DNA of 64,000 nt. Origin: Isoetes taiwanensis (lineage: Eukaryota > Streptophyta > Lycopodiopsida > Isoetales > Isoetaceae). The notes under the pieces are model-generated. The model searched no databases and was not told where the DNA came from. It saw nothing but the letters and a program-made list of their open reading frames with translations. This document shows positions 10,805 through 23,209 of the stretch, one piece after another (positions within the stretch are counted from its first letter, which is position 1; each line of letters starts with the position of its first letter). A program made the position numbers and the translations under genes. The DNA is taken from contig JAJEKV010000031.1 in NCBI GenBank assembly GCA_021234155.1, positions 6,586,748-6,650,747 on the forward strand, read 5' to 3'.

Positions 10805-13339
10805 TCGTGGCGGGGCCTCGGCGATTAACCTCTCGAACTGGAGATCCCATCGATCTCTACCGTCTCTTGGAACTCAGAAAATTGATACTTGCATACTTAG
10901 GTAAAGAATTTAATCTTTATACATGCTCTAAGGTCCCAAAAATACTATACTTGCCATTGCTCGGCAAAATCCCACACAACAATCAAGTTTAAAAATAATT
11001 ATAGTTTTAAGCCGATCCATGATAATAGTAATATTAAGCAAATATATTGTCTAGCAATCCACACACTCCTACTCTCTTTTTCAGCGGCTTGGCTACTTTA
11101 AGGGAGCATCTCGCACCTCTGCTTACACCATTAACCACGGGGGGTTAGTCACCGCGGACTAAGTGGGGATCGGGGATCTAGGTCATATCTAGCATTAATA
11201 ATCACAAAGCATTAACTTAGAACAATAACGTAGCCTTACCGTAACCTCGCCCCTGCAATCCAAGTAATTAATCCAACAAGCATAATCTCAATGCATAATT
11301 ATACCAGGCATAACCATTGCAACTTGATTCCAACTTTAAAAACCAAATATACAATAGCCAAGCAACCACAGCATCAACATTGCAACCAATATTCCTCTGG
11401 GTCTGAGCAAGGTCAACTCGGCTGATCAGGCCAGTGACATAGAGGCGGGGTAACCACGTGTGTACACACCCTTCCACGCTGCGTCCAGCATTGGAGGACC
11501 ACTTACTGTGCATGACGTTGTACCTTACGGTACCAACGCCCGATGTTCAAAAATACCATTTGCATAGCACTGTGCAAAACCGTGAGTCTAGACCATCGCA
11601 CCTAGACTCCGGCCCCAGAGGTCTATATCAAAGAATTACATCACAGATAACCACTTACATTTCACTATCATCATACACATGCCTTAACAAGCTCACATCA
11701 AGTATTTCCCTAATACACACTTCATATAGCAAGAGAAAGCCAAATCATAACTCAGTAATTATAATAACCTCAATAATGCTATATCCAACTATCACCATTA
11801 AATAAAAGATAAATATCTACACCTTTCGAAGATTCACTAACAACAAGGTTAATATCCATATTTAAGGCTTTAATGATGTTAAAACTATAGCATTCAACTA
11901 TTATTATGCTTCCGCTAAAAACTTCCTCCATACGGAACACTTGTGTCTTGTGTTTTTATTATCTCTCTTACTTTAACTAATTCCAAAGTGTTTTTAAATT
12001 ATAACTAGCTAGCTTATTAGACTGCTCATGTCGTTATGACTATTAGCATAAACCCGCCTTAACAAGGGCCTCCAGCTTTAACAAATTTCGAACCTATCCC
12101 TTGCTCCAACTAACCCTTACTATTGTAATTTAACTTATAACCTTAGCTTTAATTGTTAACCTCACTTTATATTTACCTTAGCCTACTAACTATAACTAAC
12201 GTTAACTTTTCTAAGTCTGTTTTCCTTTTAACCCTAGCGTGCGTTAACAGCACGAACTTGGCCTGCAGCTCCAAGTTCCGGCCTCCAGGCCATCGATTCC
12301 AGCTCCAAACTCTCCAACTCATCTCGGATTTGCCTTCTAAGGTGTTTTCATACCAGTTCGATCTGTTTGCAGCGCAAACCTGGTGGTTTTTGGTCAGTTC
12401 GTGGCCACTAGAATCAAATTATCTTCTTGGCCGAACTTGCCTGAATCCCTGAATTCTTCTTCCTCTGTCCAAATCGACCTTCCCAAGGCCCAACTCGGCC
12501 TGTTCCAGGGTAATTTGCCATGCTTTTCAAGTATCCCAAATCGGCAAGATCATGCCGTCCTGCCGGCATCATGCAAAGGAAAATACTGCCGTGTTGGCTA
12601 GTATACCTCTTAATTCTGCCTTCTCTGCATATTTCAATCAGTTAGATGTCCAAATCAATCCATTACAAGTAGCTTTCCATGATTTCCGATCATCATAGCT
12701 CCTCAGGATCATGTTATGCAAACAGCAGCAAGCAAGAGAAACTTTTACAATCTTATCTGATTTCTGCCATACTTTTAGCTTAATCCACCTCTCAGGTTCT
12801 AATCTGCTATTCCAATCACTTCTGGTATGGTTTAAATGATCAGCTCCTTAGAATTCATTAGATCTATGATGCTTTTGCAAGCTTTTTATATGCAATCATT
12901 AAATACTTACATATACAATCATGCAAGTTAATTCATATCCATGCACTTTTAGATTAACTCTAAATCAATACTAAGTTTCATAACAATCCCTCTTTGCATC
13001 AACACAATTCAGCATGCACAATTTTTGCTACGCTTAGAAAAACCCCAGTGTAAGGCTTGATCCCCACCGGAATCCCGCTTTGTTGCTTTTTCTCAAGGCT
13101 CCAACACGCTCCCCAGAGCTCACGACGCGATTAAGCTCCTTCAAAGCAATCCCTCTGTAATCAATATTTTCCCAATGCTTTTCTCTTACTTATATTTATT
13201 TTTAACCATAGTATTCCATCCGTATAATCTCTACATATACGACGTATTTCTCTGCATGCGTGATATTTTAATTAATATCCCTTTGCATCTTTTAAATAAA
13301 ATAATCCACAATTTACCTCAAAATCCTAGGTCCGTTACA
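10805..13339 (-). mobile_element. Chromovirus LTR shared by copies A and B
   Basis: About 2.53 kb, with the primer-binding site of copy A on its left and the polypurine tract of copy B on its right (TTGGAGGAGAGAC read on the minus strand). Intact family LTRs run TGTGACGG ... CCGTTACA on the plus strand. The left terminus of this copy is slightly scrambled. It serves as 5' LTR of A and 3' LTR of B. Small ORFs inside it are not genes. Confidence 0.88.
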
Positions 13340-13441
13340 GTCTCTCCTCCAAAAATTCAACCCATGTCCTCATGGGCGCATCTCGGGAAACTCACGAAGA
13401 ATCCAATTGGCATCTTCCCATGTGGCATCTTCCTCAGGACA
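13340..13441 (-). mobile_element. Left stub of chromovirus internal domain B
   Basis: These 100 bases match the polypurine end of copies C and D. They stop at GGACA (13,437-13,441), where element E is inserted. The rest of domain B resumes at 24,930. Confidence 0.9.
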
Positions 13442-15144
13442 TGTGACGTTCCAAAGCCGCGATTATCGCTCCGGGGCGTATATTGTAATTGCCACGCCAC
13501 GCATTACCGCGCCACCCGTGGCGACGGCGCCAACGTGTAGCCAAGTGGGTAGCCCCTAGGGGGCAACTTGCTAAGAAGGTGCATTAGTATTAATGTGCAC
13601 ATTTTCCAATGTACACATTAATGTGGGCACACATTTCCATGTGGCCACTTGATGCCAAGTGGGCCATACCCATAGGTGCAATTAATGTGCACATTTTCCA
13701 ATGTACACATTCATTAATGTGCACACATTTCCATGTGAGCACATTTGGGTGCACACATTTCCATGTGGGCACATTTGGCCACCTAGCCCTTAAAGGCAAG
13801 TGGGCCCTTTTCCCAATTATCCCACATGCCTAAAGGGGATAATTGGAAACCCTAGCCACCCCCTTGTCTATTTAAGTAGGAGAACCCTAACTTGCCCATT
13901 TTCGTTTCTAGGGTTTTAGAGCTCTGTTTTGACTGCCCCAAGGGTCAAAACCGCCTCCCAGACTCTGTCTGAGAGAATTGCATCATTAGTTTTCCTTGAT
14001 TCGAGCATCTCAGCAGGATGGTCGAGCTCAGGTCAGGAGGAGGAACTCAAGGATCAGGTATTTAGGCAATTTAGTAGTCTAAACCCCATTTCAGCCATCG
14101 AATCAGTAGGTTTAGCCTCTTAAATTGCCCATAGCAGCCCTCTAGATCTCTAGATAGCAGATTCTAACTAAAGAACCTAACTCTATGATATAGATTAGAT
14201 CTTGTTCTTTAGTTCTTCTGTGATGTATATGGATGATGTATCTCTATGAACTCTTTGTATTGGGAAGGGGGGTAGAGACCTAAAGCTTGGTAGTAGATGC
14301 TCCTAGATTAGCCTCTCTAGCACACTATAGATGCGGCACATGGCACAAGAGCCACACCGGTTGTGGGTGAAGGGGCCGGGCCGGGCTTATAAGGAGGTTC
14401 GTGTTCGACTCTTGAACGATCCCTATGGTGTGTTAGTGCTACCGGGGATCATTGTGACTAGGTCTAATGGCTTGCCCGCTGCGTGTGGGCAAGGCATGGG
14501 CTCGACACTGTGAGGTGGTGAATATGACCTTCCATTGAGTTCAAGTCAATACGGGCAAAGGCCCTCTAGTCACCTTGAGTCAAGATGGAGATCTCTCGAG
14601 GGAGTGATCCCTACCGCCCCATCTAAATCGGGAGATGCAACCCGTGATATAGCCCCCTTGGCTATGCATCCCGGCTACACTGATCCCAACACTTTTCACC
14701 TACTCGCAAAGTGTGCAATGAGGGGGCGGATGGAGTGGACAACCCTATGCCATGTTCTTATGCCGCCCAAATCCATTGCCATGAATTCATGCGCAATGAA
14801 CTCGGAGACCCAAGCCCGTCGGTCATCCCTTTGAGTCCGAGCCTTGGGTAGGATTCCCTATGTGATGTGCCGATCTTTGTCTATGCAGATATGTGGAGGA
14901 CCATCCTTCGTGATGGTCATATGATGTTGATGTATGTGCTACCGACATGTATGTTTACGCTTCCAGCCTAGGTAGGCCCCGAGGGAGACGGGGTGCAATG
15001 ACCCTTCCACTCTTCCCACTTTGGAACCCGCACACGGTTTTGCAGTGTCATGTGGAGGGCCCTGTATTAGCATGGAGCTGGTATGGGGGATGAACTCCTG
15101 TTTGTATACGGTGAGGGCACCGTATGCGAGTAGGGGACGTCACA
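13442..15144 (+). repeat. 5' LTR of element E
   Basis: It starts TGTGACGTTCC and ends GGGGACGTCACA. A TATA-like TATTTAAG at about 13,868 lies in a position suitable for the LTR promoter. The LTR contains the AATGTGCACATTTTCC-type minisatellite at 13,575-13,775. Confidence 0.93.
13575..13775. repeat. Minisatellite within E LTR
   Basis: Units built from AATGTGCACATTTTCC, AATGTACACATTAATG and CACACATTTCCATGTG repeat several times. The same array is at about 23,345-23,545 in the 3' LTR. The ORFs it creates on both strands (for example 13,590-13,833) are periodicity artefacts. Confidence 0.85.
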
Positions 15145-15145
15145 G

Positions 15146-15157
15146 TGGTATCAGAGC
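15146..15157 (+). promoter_or_regulatory. Primer-binding site of element E
   Basis: TGGTATCAGAGC, one base after the LTR end, is the initiator Met-tRNA complement. It fixes element E as plus-strand oriented. Confidence 0.95.
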
Positions 15158-15354
15158 AATGTTCTTGGAGACCAAGAGCAAAGCACTGACCATGCTCCCA
15201 GTAGTACTAACTCGATAGGATTCTCAGACCTCGAAGAATGGGAAAAATTTTTCTCATTTTTGTAGTATATGCTAAGCTAGTAACAGTTAAAGTGAATTAG
15301 TAATAGTTAAAGTGAATTAGTAACAGTTAAAATGAAAAATTAGTGAGCCAAATA

Positions 15355-16345
15355 GGATGGTCTCACACGTCGCGCCAGAGCCGATTTCTAAAATGTCGCG
15401 CCAGAGCCGATTTCTAAAATGAGCCAAATAGGATGGTCTCACACGTCGCGCCAGAGCCGATTTCTAAAATGTCGCGCCAGAGCCGATTTCTAAAATGTAG
15501 AAACTTGTCTGGGCGCAACGTGTGAGACATTGATCTGAAAACAGTTTAAAAAGTCAAAAAAATGGGCGCAACGTGTGAGACATTGATCTGAAAACAGAGC
15601 CGATTTCTAAAATGTAGAAACTTGTCTGGGCGCAACGTGTGAGACATTGATCTGAAAACAGTTTAAAAAGTCAAAAAAATGGACGCGCACCAAACAGACC
15701 ACTCGACTCCCTCGACAAGGCGAAACAGCCAGAGGCCAAGGAGGCTGAAGGAAACAAGAAGAGGAGAGGGCAGAATGAGAGCGGGAGGCCAGGGGTCAAG
15801 AAGCAGCAGAGCAGAAGCTGGTCCAACATTTTGAAGACTCAACAGCCGCACAGTACACACTAAGGGAGTAACTCTAATGAAGAAAGATATGCACTTACCA
15901 ATCATATCAAAGGAGAACCTTATTAATTTCGTAAATGATAAAATTGGTTTAATACAACGTGTTTTAGAGTAAATTATAACTGTATAAAGTTACTTAATTA
16001 AGTTAAGTTATAGAATTCTAGCTTTTGTTTTAGTCAAATTGGAGCTTTTGAGCAAAATTGAGACGATGTCTCACACGTCGCGCCAGGACAGATTTCTAGA
16101 TTTTAGGAATCGGGCTGGGCGCAACGTGTGAGACCATGCCCAAAAATGCCCAAAACAGCTCCAAATCGACCAAGTAAGGGGTCAATTCTGCCTAACTCGA
16201 TGAGTTTAGTGGAATTACAGCCTTAGATCACTTAAATTGAGTAAGCCTAGCCCAATTAGGACCCATGTCTCACACGCCGCGCCCAGACATGATTTCTACA
16301 TTCTCAAAATCTGGTCCGGGCAGGCACGCGTGTGAGACCTCCAAA
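15355..16345 (+). repeat. Repeated stem-loop modules in the leader of E
   Basis: The arm GTCTCACACGTCGCGCC and its near-complement GGGCGCAACGTGTGAGAC recur with AT-rich loops around GATTTCTA. Arms occur near 15,361, 15,438, 15,511, 15,564 and 15,629, with complete hairpins at 16,070-16,125 and 16,266-16,340. The block 15,361-15,660 also has direct duplications of 70-130 bp. The position about 200-1,200 nt downstream of the primer-binding site would suit an RNA packaging or dimerisation signal. That role is inference. Confidence 0.75.
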
Positions 16346-19300
16346 TTTTGAACCTCCATAACTTGAGCTACAGAGCTCTAAATCGCCGAAATTTGTTGCG
16401 TTAGGACCGTTAGACAGCCTAGAATCCATTTATGACCTCAAATTAGGATAGAAATGTCAAACCCCATCTCAAAATGACCAAAATTGCTCAAACCCTTGAA
16501 TTGCTTTCCCAAACTGTAATTTGTTTGTAGATAGAAGCATACCCCATTAGTAGCTCGCAAGTACTGCTCTCGGCTCGAAGCGGATGCCTTACTCCTAGGT
16601 AGAAGTGCTCAGGAACACCCCTTTGTTATAGTCATCTAGACCTTAGCATAGCAACCCAAGTCCAACTGTTGGTACACCACCTCTGCTCGAGCCAAAGGCA
16701 TAAACCTTGACCTAATTCTGTGTCCTTCTAATAGAGTTTGACTTATATAGCCGCCACATTGACACTCCCTATTGCCAGGATACCTAGATAGGAGCTAGAG
16801 CCTAGAGCTGCCCAAGTCATTCCATGTGTAGAGATTGGACCCCCCCAAACCAACTTTGCTAGGACCTTAGAGTATACCTCAAACACCATGAGGGCTTTGC
16901 AAAACAACCCTCATGTCATGCCATACCACACGTCCTAATGTCCATAGACTTGTAGATTATAGATATGTCTCTAGTAATGCCGCCGCTCGAGCCATCTTGC
17001 TTGCTTATAGAGCCCGTAATATTGTAGGAGAGCCCTTCAAGTAGACTCTTAGACTCTAGGATACACGAAGTTGCTTTCGAAGACGGGGCGAGCCACAGAC
17101 GAGCTAAGGGCGCAACTTCCGAAGACATCAAGGTCCCAGCCAATGCACAAACAGATAAGGAGAGGAGACCGAAAAGGCACCCAAGAGGGGAAGCACAACG
17201 ACAAACACCTCAACCGACAAAGCGAGTAGGGGCGCCACAAAGAGAACGGGACACCACCGACCTATCATCAATCTCCATCAAATGGGAAGAATATTGGTAA
17301 CCAACGGCACCAAGAATGTTCTAGATGTCAACCTCCCGGCTACCACGCCCACGAGCTCACATCGAAAAGAGGATCTCAACGCCTTCACCAACTTCGGCGA
17401 CATGAGTTTCAAATGGAAGAACGCGAGACAACAAAATACAGTACAGGGAAGATGTTAGGCATCGATGTCGCGTTAGCATCACGAGCTAGGGCCGAGAGGG
17501 CATAATCTTCCATCGAGGAGACAACTCATGGCGACACAGGGAGGCGTATAGAAACCGGAGGGAAGATCACCACGACCTTGCAGCCCGGCAGCTCAAAGCG
17601 CTCAACGTCAACAAAAGGAGTAACCAAGCTAGGCAACCACAAAGCACCTAAGGCTGACCAAGATGAGCCTCCAGCTCCCTTGCACCAGCGGAGAACTTTC
17701 ATCGGTTCCAAAAGGTAGGAGACCATGAGAGGAGGAGACGATATCAAGGAACATTTCCGACTTCGAAGGCTGTATCAGCACTAGGGGCAAGACCAAGGAG
17801 GAGAATATTCGCTCAAACAGAATTCGGACCCGGGAACACCTAGAAACCAAAGGAAGGGCGGCTTTACTACGTCGGCCAAGGAGTGCGAGACTCGAATGGT
17901 TAGGACCCAAAGGACGGAGGAGACGACCTAGCCAGCCAGGTACAAATCACGCCAAAGGCGACCCGTATGAGCTATGATGGGGCAATGGAGATGACCACAC
18001 TTCCGTGCACGGGAGAGCCACCTCGGAATGAAGCAAAGCCCAAGCAAATGAGTCGACTCGGAAATTCAACCCGCGGGGAATGACAATGCCCGCCTACCGA
18101 CCACGATCTCGAGTTTCAAGACATTCAAGAATGCCCGATCAACAACAGCCGGTGACCCTACTCAAGCTCGATCAATGGCACCGCAAATCAGCAATCTTGC
18201 AACGATACACCGCGATGTAGGGGCGTGGCGGTTACCGCATTCCTCGCGACGAATATACACAATAAGGAGGAGCATCTTTTTCAAGGGATCACATCGACGA
18301 ACACTCTTCGCAACTTGAGGTGATCAGCTCGGATCAGACATAAAGCTCAACAATAGTAGCAGCATCTCAAGGAATCCCGGAGTCAACCAGAACGAAGAAG
18401 ATGCAGCAAAACCGAAGGATCAAACGCGATCGAGGAAGGGAAACCTAAAGGAGTATAAATAATTAGGTAGATCTTCGTAGTTGTTTTGCAAAAGTGGATG
18501 AATTAAAATCCCAATGTAAATGCGTATATGTCTATTGTATATCTAGGGTGTCCACATATATAGTGGAGAAACATGAGTTTAGAGTCATGTTTTACGGATT
18601 TAGCGCTTAGATCAGGAAGCTCCTTCACTTCGACTACCAAAGGAGGAAGCAAGGAGGCACAACTATAGCCCAAGATCAAATTGGAAGAGCAACTACGAGG
18701 GAGAAACGACTAGAGGCCAAGCAAACCTTCAACTCCAAACACTTCGGGAAATGCCCTCAAGCAGAAGACTGCTCGGCCACCCAATGTTAGAATAAGAGAC
18801 ACCGATCATGTCAAGATCATCAACGCGGCACCAGGACATCGTCAGGGCGCAACACTACCTCTTGTAGCAGTGGCAGCACTTGACGAACTTATGACATGAG
18901 TGGCCTCAACAATGGAAGGAGGAACACCCCGACATCAACGAGCCAACTAAGAAGGCAACATCTCGACGACCATAATTCCAACTTGTGGTAATATAGGGGG
19001 ATGTGCTATGACACGTGTATTAGATGGAGATGCACTTACGAAAGGCACCGCGACGAGGAGATATGCCCCCAACAACTAGGTGATGGCTTCATCGGTACTC
19101 CTACCAAGAATTAGAAGAGAAGAAGCCGACCATATCTCCGACATGTGGCACGTCAAACGCCAAGGTAGAAGCATTCGACGCCTTTAACGACAAGGATAGC
19201 AACCGAAGCACCTTGGTGAAAGAGAGTTCAAGATAATAGCCAGGCTATTCAACGACAAGAGTATATCTAAGGCAGGTACTTCTTCAACGCAAGGGCCAAG

Positions 19301-21990
19301 CTGCGCAGAGATAAGGATCCATCATCCCGACAACGGAGCCATCAGGGAGGAGAGTCATGATGCCTTACTTGCCAAAGAGACCGAAATGCATAGAAGGACA
19401 AAGGTCAGGAACTGAAAGATGGAGAAGTGCTAGCAACCGACTTCTTCCACGAGCTTCCCAGAGGCAACAGGAGGATCAAAACTGACGAGCACAATCAAAG
19501 CCACCGGAAGGTACCTCAAGACAAAAAGACGGCATAGCACTGTGGAACGTGATAACGTCCAAGCCATGCGATCGAGGGGATCAAACGAGGAAGTTTGGAA
19601 GCTCGATGGAGAACCAACTAGGTGAGGCGAGCCGATGACTTGCACGCGGCCTTGCATGCAACTTGGTGAACCCAAGGATGAACGATTCAAAGAACAACCG
19701 TAGAAGAGAACAACTCCAGAAGACTATTGCCAAAGGAATCGTGCACAGCCTCAAGAGACGCCTCCAAATAGCTTCAAGTATCATGAAGGGGGGAGCAATT
19801 ACAGCCCAAGAACAAGCAGGCTGAAATGTCAAAAGCAGGAACGACCAGCAAAGCGTGTGTGCCATAGCCGACAAACATCGGAGGGCCCAAGTATATCAAC
19901 AAGCTACCCCGGAGTACGAGCCGACGTACAAATAGGAGGATATAGATCATGAACACCATTGCACCGGGAGGAACACCGATGACATTGCCAAGGAGTAGGT
20001 GTGCAACTCGAAGGGCGGCACAAGGGAGACCTAATAGCTCTAGTAGTAATTGTAATTATGTAAGCTATATGTTTTGCATGTATAGTTCCCTTGTTATTTC
20101 TTCCCTCCCATAGCGTAACAGATCAAAGGAAGAGATGTCATGCAAGTTGCAGGGGTGAAGCAATCAACATCGTCAACACTCTTCGGGCAACACGATAACG
20201 ACAAGAGGACTCGACGTATGAGACATCGATGGAGTCGAAGAAACAATATCGGATACACAGTCATCCTTTAGCTGCCAAGACAAAGAGTTCAAGATGAAAG
20301 ATCTCTTTCAACAGCGCCACTTTCAGGCATTTGAAAAGCGGCATGCAAGATTCAAATGATCAACTACACCATCAAGCCACCAGCAATGAGAGGCTTCTAG
20401 CGAACAAAGTCAACCTCTACATCAAAGAGGAGCCACTGTCAAGGAGACTGAAGTATCGAGCGACTCGGAAGAACGTTACCTTGCTCCTTCAAGCAGGCAA
20501 CGAGCGGATGAGCTTCTAGCAAGCTCAAAGATCTAAGGCCATGGGGCCTAGTAGGTTAAATGTATGGATGGTAACATCCATATTGGGAGTAGAAGGCAAT
20601 TCCGGATATTCTCGTTGAAAGGATTGCCCAATAGGGAAGGAGACGCATAGGAGTAACTAAAATTATACACGATTGTTAACAGACATCCAACGTATTGAAA
20701 CCACTTGGTGAGATTGATCTCCTCGCTAAGAAGGAATCACTACTAGGATAATTGTTGACCATGTATAAATCTAGTATCTCCAAAAGAATAATCCAACCGA
20801 AAGAAAAGAAGTAATCTAACAAGTCCGGCCAACTTGTTACGATGACATCAATTCGATTGGTAGGAATATTCCAAGAGTTTAAATAACTAAGAAAGGGGGA
20901 ATCTCTAGAATAATAAAATAATAGTACATGCAAGGTACATCTAAAATAAGAATTATAGTAATCAAATAGTCTTTTGAGACAAAAGGAATTGTTGTCATGA
21001 CAAAACCTTGTGGTTTAGAATCGTTCTAACTAAGTAGATAACCCATAACTATATTGAAATAAATGATAACATAATATGTGCATCCATCTTAGATGGTTAT
21101 ATATGTTAGCTAAGGCTAGTAACTTAATGCGCTAAGTAAGAAGCGTATAACCTCTTAAGGGGAGAGAATAGATATGACGTTGTGTGCAATGTCATTGAAG
21201 GGGTGCAGGACCATTTTCTTTTCGAAGAAAGTGGGAGGGCTCAATCTTATGATTGAACGTACTTGCACCGAATTGACTGACCGTAGAATAGAGTTCACTC
21301 CGGCAATGGCCGAAGCGAATAGAGCGTAAGATAGATAGATAGATAGCTCAGGAGGCCTTCAACGCGTCGAGGCCCGACGTAGTAGTGAACTACACCAACG
21401 AAGTGGAGCAAAACTATGGGAGCAATGAACGACCAAGTCACCTCCAAACTACTCGGCGACGGCTCAATGAGTGGATCGTTTTAGCCTTAGGTAAGGTATG
21501 CGCATGTATTATAAGCCTTAATGTGTCTTATTGATAAGTTAAATATAGACCCTAATAACTGCATAGAAATTGTTGTACGTATATGTATCATAGGGAAATA
21601 AGTTAAATAACAACGATAATGTGAAGTAGCATGTTAATTAATCCTTCATGGGATGCAATTCCTTCCAAGGATAGCTATAGGTCCTTATAAATATAAATAG
21701 AAAATAGAATTCGGATATACTTAAGTGCATCTTAGGGATATACTTCCAAGGGTAATGCAGGACCCAAGGAAGAGAATAAGAAGCACATCTAACTCTTGTG
21801 TATGATAATTAAAACCCTGTCTATAATACAATAGGTCTAAATCAGGGTTATTGTTTAAATAATCGCGATCTAAAAGTCGTTAAATATTGCAAAGCTTAGA
21901 GTAAATATAATTGTACTATCGGAAGTAATGTATCCGATACTATGATAATGTTAATTCATAAATATTACCTTAGGGTAATTATGTTAATCA
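16346..21990 (+). other. Interior of element E without coding capacity
   Basis: All six frames are closed at short intervals, and the ORFs of 60-97 codons show no gag, protease, RT, RNase H or integrase motif. From 16.9 to 20.5 kb the sequence is purine-rich on the plus strand and GC-richer than its surroundings. From 20.6 kb it becomes AT-rich. A (GATA)n tract lies at about 21,331-21,347. I see no gene here. Confidence 0.7.
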
Positions 21991-22009
21991 CATGCATTAA
22001 GGGAGCCAG

Positions 22010-22036
22010 AAAAAAAAAAAAAAAAAAAAAAAAAAA
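22010..22036 (+). repeat. A-homopolymer, about 27 bases
   Basis: A near-pure A run interrupts the interior of E. It could be the poly(A) tail of a small retroposon inserted in E, but I find no flanking duplication to prove this. Confidence 0.6.
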
Positions 22037-22599
22037 TTGGCTCAGGCATGTCGATTTGTGTTTAGATTAGTTTCATGTGTAGCTAAGATTAATCTGCGCA
22101 TGCAACCTATGCTAGGTATGGGTTGCATGCGTTGTTACCGATGATGAGACCACTACGGTGATCTCTAGGGCGTGGTGTAATGTCAACGTAGGCATGACCG
22201 CGTTTCCGCTTGGATGAGTGGAAGGTAGATTTGAAAGTCTACTTCTGTTCCACGGAAGTAGACAACCTCGAGAGAAAGGAGGTCATTAAGGAATGCATTG
22301 ATAGGAAAGGCACCTTTAGCCCCATATATGCTTTGATAGGAGGAATCTATCCTTCACGCCCCCACGCGGAAGGATATCCTCCACCCGGGCAACTAGAGGT
22401 GTAGGCATGAGCGGCATATAGGCATATAGGCGGCTGTCTCCACGCGCCATAATGGAAGATCCACCCTCTTCCTGTAGGGAGATTAGCCATGCATCCATGT
22501 AGATAGGTGGGGTGGTCACCATATAACCAAAATTTTTGTAATAATTAATAATAGGTAGTGTCGACCTGCAGGCCAATAGAGCGCTCCGGAGGGCAAGGA

Positions 22600-23130
22600 G
22601 GTCGAACTACGAAGGCTTGCAACACAAATTTTGTTATAATGTGTTGCAAGGGATGAAGGGTACCTTAGAAGTGTAAATTTTGTATGAAATTGATAAACTT
22701 TGATAAACTTAAAAGTTGTATTAAGTAAGGTTAATAATTACCTTGCGTGGATTAAGTTATGATGTGATAAGTTAATTGGATAATGAAATAGTAATGTCTT
22801 AAACATTACCTTAGAGTAATTCTAATAATTAAGATATAGATATTGTAAAATTAATGCAGGATTTTAAGGTGCGAAGACCTGCAACACAAATTTTGTTGGA
22901 ATGTGTTGCAAGGAATGAAGAGTACCTTAAATAATAATTGTATATGAAAGTGTTAAATTGTGATAAACTAAATGTTGTGATAATAGAAACTAATAAGTAC
23001 CTTATTTTAGTAGAAGTTACGAATTGACAACTTATTTGATAATGTAATGGCGTAATAATGATTTAAAAATATTATCTTAAGGTAATCGTAATAAATGTGT
23101 AAGTATTATAGTAGTATATCGTATGCATCA
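22600..23130 (+). repeat. Tandem ~270-bp repeats near the 3' end of E
   Basis: Two copies start near 22,612 and 22,873. Each opens with a perfect hairpin, TTGCAACACAAATTTTGT followed by the returning TGTGTTGCAA arm. An AT-rich body follows, ending in ATTACCTTAGAGTAAT-type sequence. A more decayed copy is suggested at 21,950-21,990. Confidence 0.75.
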
Positions 23131-23153
23131 GGTTGATTGCAGGTTAGGAAGAT

Positions 23154-23209
23154 TCCAAGGTGGGGAGAACCACGATGCTGCGGACAGCATCATTTCAAGG
23201 TGGGGAGAA
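23154..23209 (+). promoter_or_regulatory. Polypurine tract of E, duplicated
   Basis: CAAGGTGGGGAGAA immediately precedes the 3' LTR and is the expected plus-strand primer. The same word occurs 40 bp upstream (23,156-23,169), separated by a short GATGCTGCGGACAGCATC hairpin. Confidence 0.85.

Noticed and set aside
13590-13833. Matching ORFs on both strands, repeated at 23,356-23,599
   Set aside because: They lie in the minisatellite of the element E LTR and are identical because the LTRs are.
15146-15157. Possible tRNA gene sequence at TGGTATCAGAGC
   Set aside because: Only the 12-base primer-binding complement is present; no cloverleaf.
16916-20000. Series of 60-97-codon ORFs, mostly minus strand, in element E
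   Set aside because: No motif, no conservation of frame, and composition bias explains them.
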